This document shows positions 61,221 through 61,937 of a stretch of 61,937 nucleotides of DNA, piece by piece. The stretch lies in assembly GCF_009932555.1 (NCBI RefSeq), contig NZ_BLJO01000010.1, forward strand, positions 1-61,937, read 5' to 3'. The stretch is from Steroidobacter agaridevorans. GTDB taxonomy: Bacteria > Pseudomonadota > Gammaproteobacteria > Steroidobacterales > Steroidobacteraceae. Under the pieces are notes generated by a model. It was not told the origin of the DNA, did no database searches, and saw only the letters and a list, made by a program, of their open reading frames with translations. The position numbers and the translations under genes were made by a program. Position 1 is the stretch's first letter. The number at the start of each line of letters is the position of its first letter.

Positions 61221-61937
61221 GCTTCACCTCCGTGAAAAACAGATGCGGCGACTCCAAGCGTCGCAACAGATATTCGGCGTACGCACTTCGGTACTCGGCC
61301 GCGCTAGAGAAGGTGGCATCACCACGCAACAAGGCATCCGGAATCAACGCCACGATGTGACGAATCACGTCCGGCGTAATGCGCGCGAGCATGTGTTCGT
61401 GCGCTTCGTCCAGCGCAGTGGCGAACGGCAGCAACACGTGATCGCGAATCATGGGGAACGCATCTTTGCTTCGTTCCAAATACTGCGCCCAGGAGTGATG
61501 AAAATACAAAGCCGCGCCGTGGTCGATGAGGCGCAGCTGCCGGTGCCAGATCAGCATGTTGGTGTTGCGCGCCGTGCGATCGACGTTGGTCACAAACGCA
61601 TCGAACCAGACGATCTGCGACGCGAGCAGCGCGTCCGGCTGAAACACCACGGGATCGAAGGTGATCGCGCCCGGCAGATAGTCGAGCGCCACGTTGAGAC
61701 CGGCGCTGGCGCGGATCAGATCCTGGATCTCGACATCGGGCTCGGTGCGCGCCAGATCGGGATCGAGCTCGATCAGTACGATTTCCGGCACCGGCAGGCC
61801 GGCGGCGCGGCCGATCTCGCCGGCGACCAGCTCGGCGATCAGCGCCTTCGGTCCCTGCCCCGCGCCACGCCACTTGATGACATACATGCCTTCATCGTCG
61901 GCTTCGACGATGGCCGGAACGGAGCCACCTTCGCGCA
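61198..61937 (-). CDS. HipA-like kinase, partial at right edge
   Basis: The visible 246 residues (start lies beyond the window) resemble the HipA-like kinase-fold family that accompanies DUF3037: VIVEADDEGMYVIKWRGAGQGPKALIAELVAGEIGRAAGLPVPE-like, then VWFDAFVTNVDRTARNTNMLIWHRQLRLIDHGAALYFHH, where NVDRTARNTN may hold the catalytic aspartate and IDHG the Mg ligand. No HipB-like antitoxin is seen on this side. The function is unproved. Confidence 0.8.
   Translation of the reverse strand, partial: REGGSVPAIVEADDEGMYVIKWRGAGQGPKALIAELVAGEIGRAAGLPVPEIVLIELDPDLARTEPDVEIQDLIRASAGLNVALDYLPGAITFDPVVFQPDALLASQIVWFDAFVTNVDRTARNTNMLIWHRQLRLIDHGAALYFHHSWAQYLERSKDAFPMIRDHVLLPFATALDEAHEHMLARITPDVIRHIVALIPDALLRGDATFSSAAEYRSAYAEYLLRRLESPHLFFTEVKRARSVLV

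Noticed and set aside
1-61937. Search by eye for tRNA, rRNA, CRISPR, insertion sequences and attachment sites.
   Set aside because: None found; a software search would be needed to exclude degenerate examples.

Overview
This is a GC-rich chromosomal window from a Gram-negative proteobacterium. Lipoprotein boxes, M16, MipA and YdbH/YdbL envelope genes, and a CRP-type site together with a c-di-GMP-I riboswitch all fit a gammaproteobacterium. A soil or freshwater member of the Steroidobacter/Nevskiales/Xanthomonadales type is my best guess, but it rests on gene families alone. No rRNA, tRNA, CRISPR array, insertion sequence or prophage was seen. Genes are tightly packed and several convergent pairs overlap at their stop codons.

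Layout. 0.1-6.7 kb: a small membrane protein, a PdsR/PdsS-type two-component pair, a 437-bp gene-free stretch carrying a sigma-54 promoter and an intrinsic terminator (candidate small RNA), then a YdbL/YdbH-like envelope pair on the minus strand. 6.7-12.2 kb: an exported GH3 glycosidase behind a perfect LacI-type operator, its likely LacI regulator, a DUF6279 lipoprotein and an exported methyltransferase-fold lipoprotein. 12.2-21.6 kb: an EF-G2-type GTPase, a response regulator tethered to the membrane, a saccharopine-dehydrogenase-like enzyme with an alpha/beta hydrolase, a degenerate GDPD-fold protein, a secreted sugar dehydrogenase with two haem motifs and a bactofilin. 21.6-25.4 kb: a second sigma-54 promoter with upstream palindromes and a terminator (about 100-nt RNA candidate), followed by an M16-M16-HAD operon. 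25.4-34.2 kb: small conserved proteins, an HD phosphohydrolase, an MgtC/DUF4010 membrane protein, an SDR, an M15 peptidase, a large GGDEF-EAL protein, and an ImmA/IrrE protease translationally coupled to a two-helix membrane protein. 34.2-47.4 kb: an ABC-F ATPase, an MHS transporter, TetR with paired operators, a TonB-C protein, a CoA transferase, a tyrosine phosphatase, an AtoE-type fatty-acid transporter, a giant GH94 phosphorylase and a CBS protein. 47.4-53.2 kb: MipA, glutathione peroxidase, cyclophilin, acyltransferase and a LytTR/LytS pair. 53.2-61.9 kb: an ECF41 sigma factor and its AhpD-like partner, each with a perfect ECF41 promoter, a DUF885 hydrolase, a lipoprotein adhesin-like gene behind a c-di-GMP-I riboswitch and a distant CRP-type site, a DEAD-box helicase with a long disordered insert, and a DUF3037/HipA-like pair running off the right edge.

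The least expected content is regulatory: two sigma-54-to-terminator units without ORFs, a c-di-GMP riboswitch leader, two ECF41 promoters, paired TetR operators and a LacI operator. Among the proteins, the membrane-anchored REC protein and the ImmA-membrane protein pair are the most unusual.
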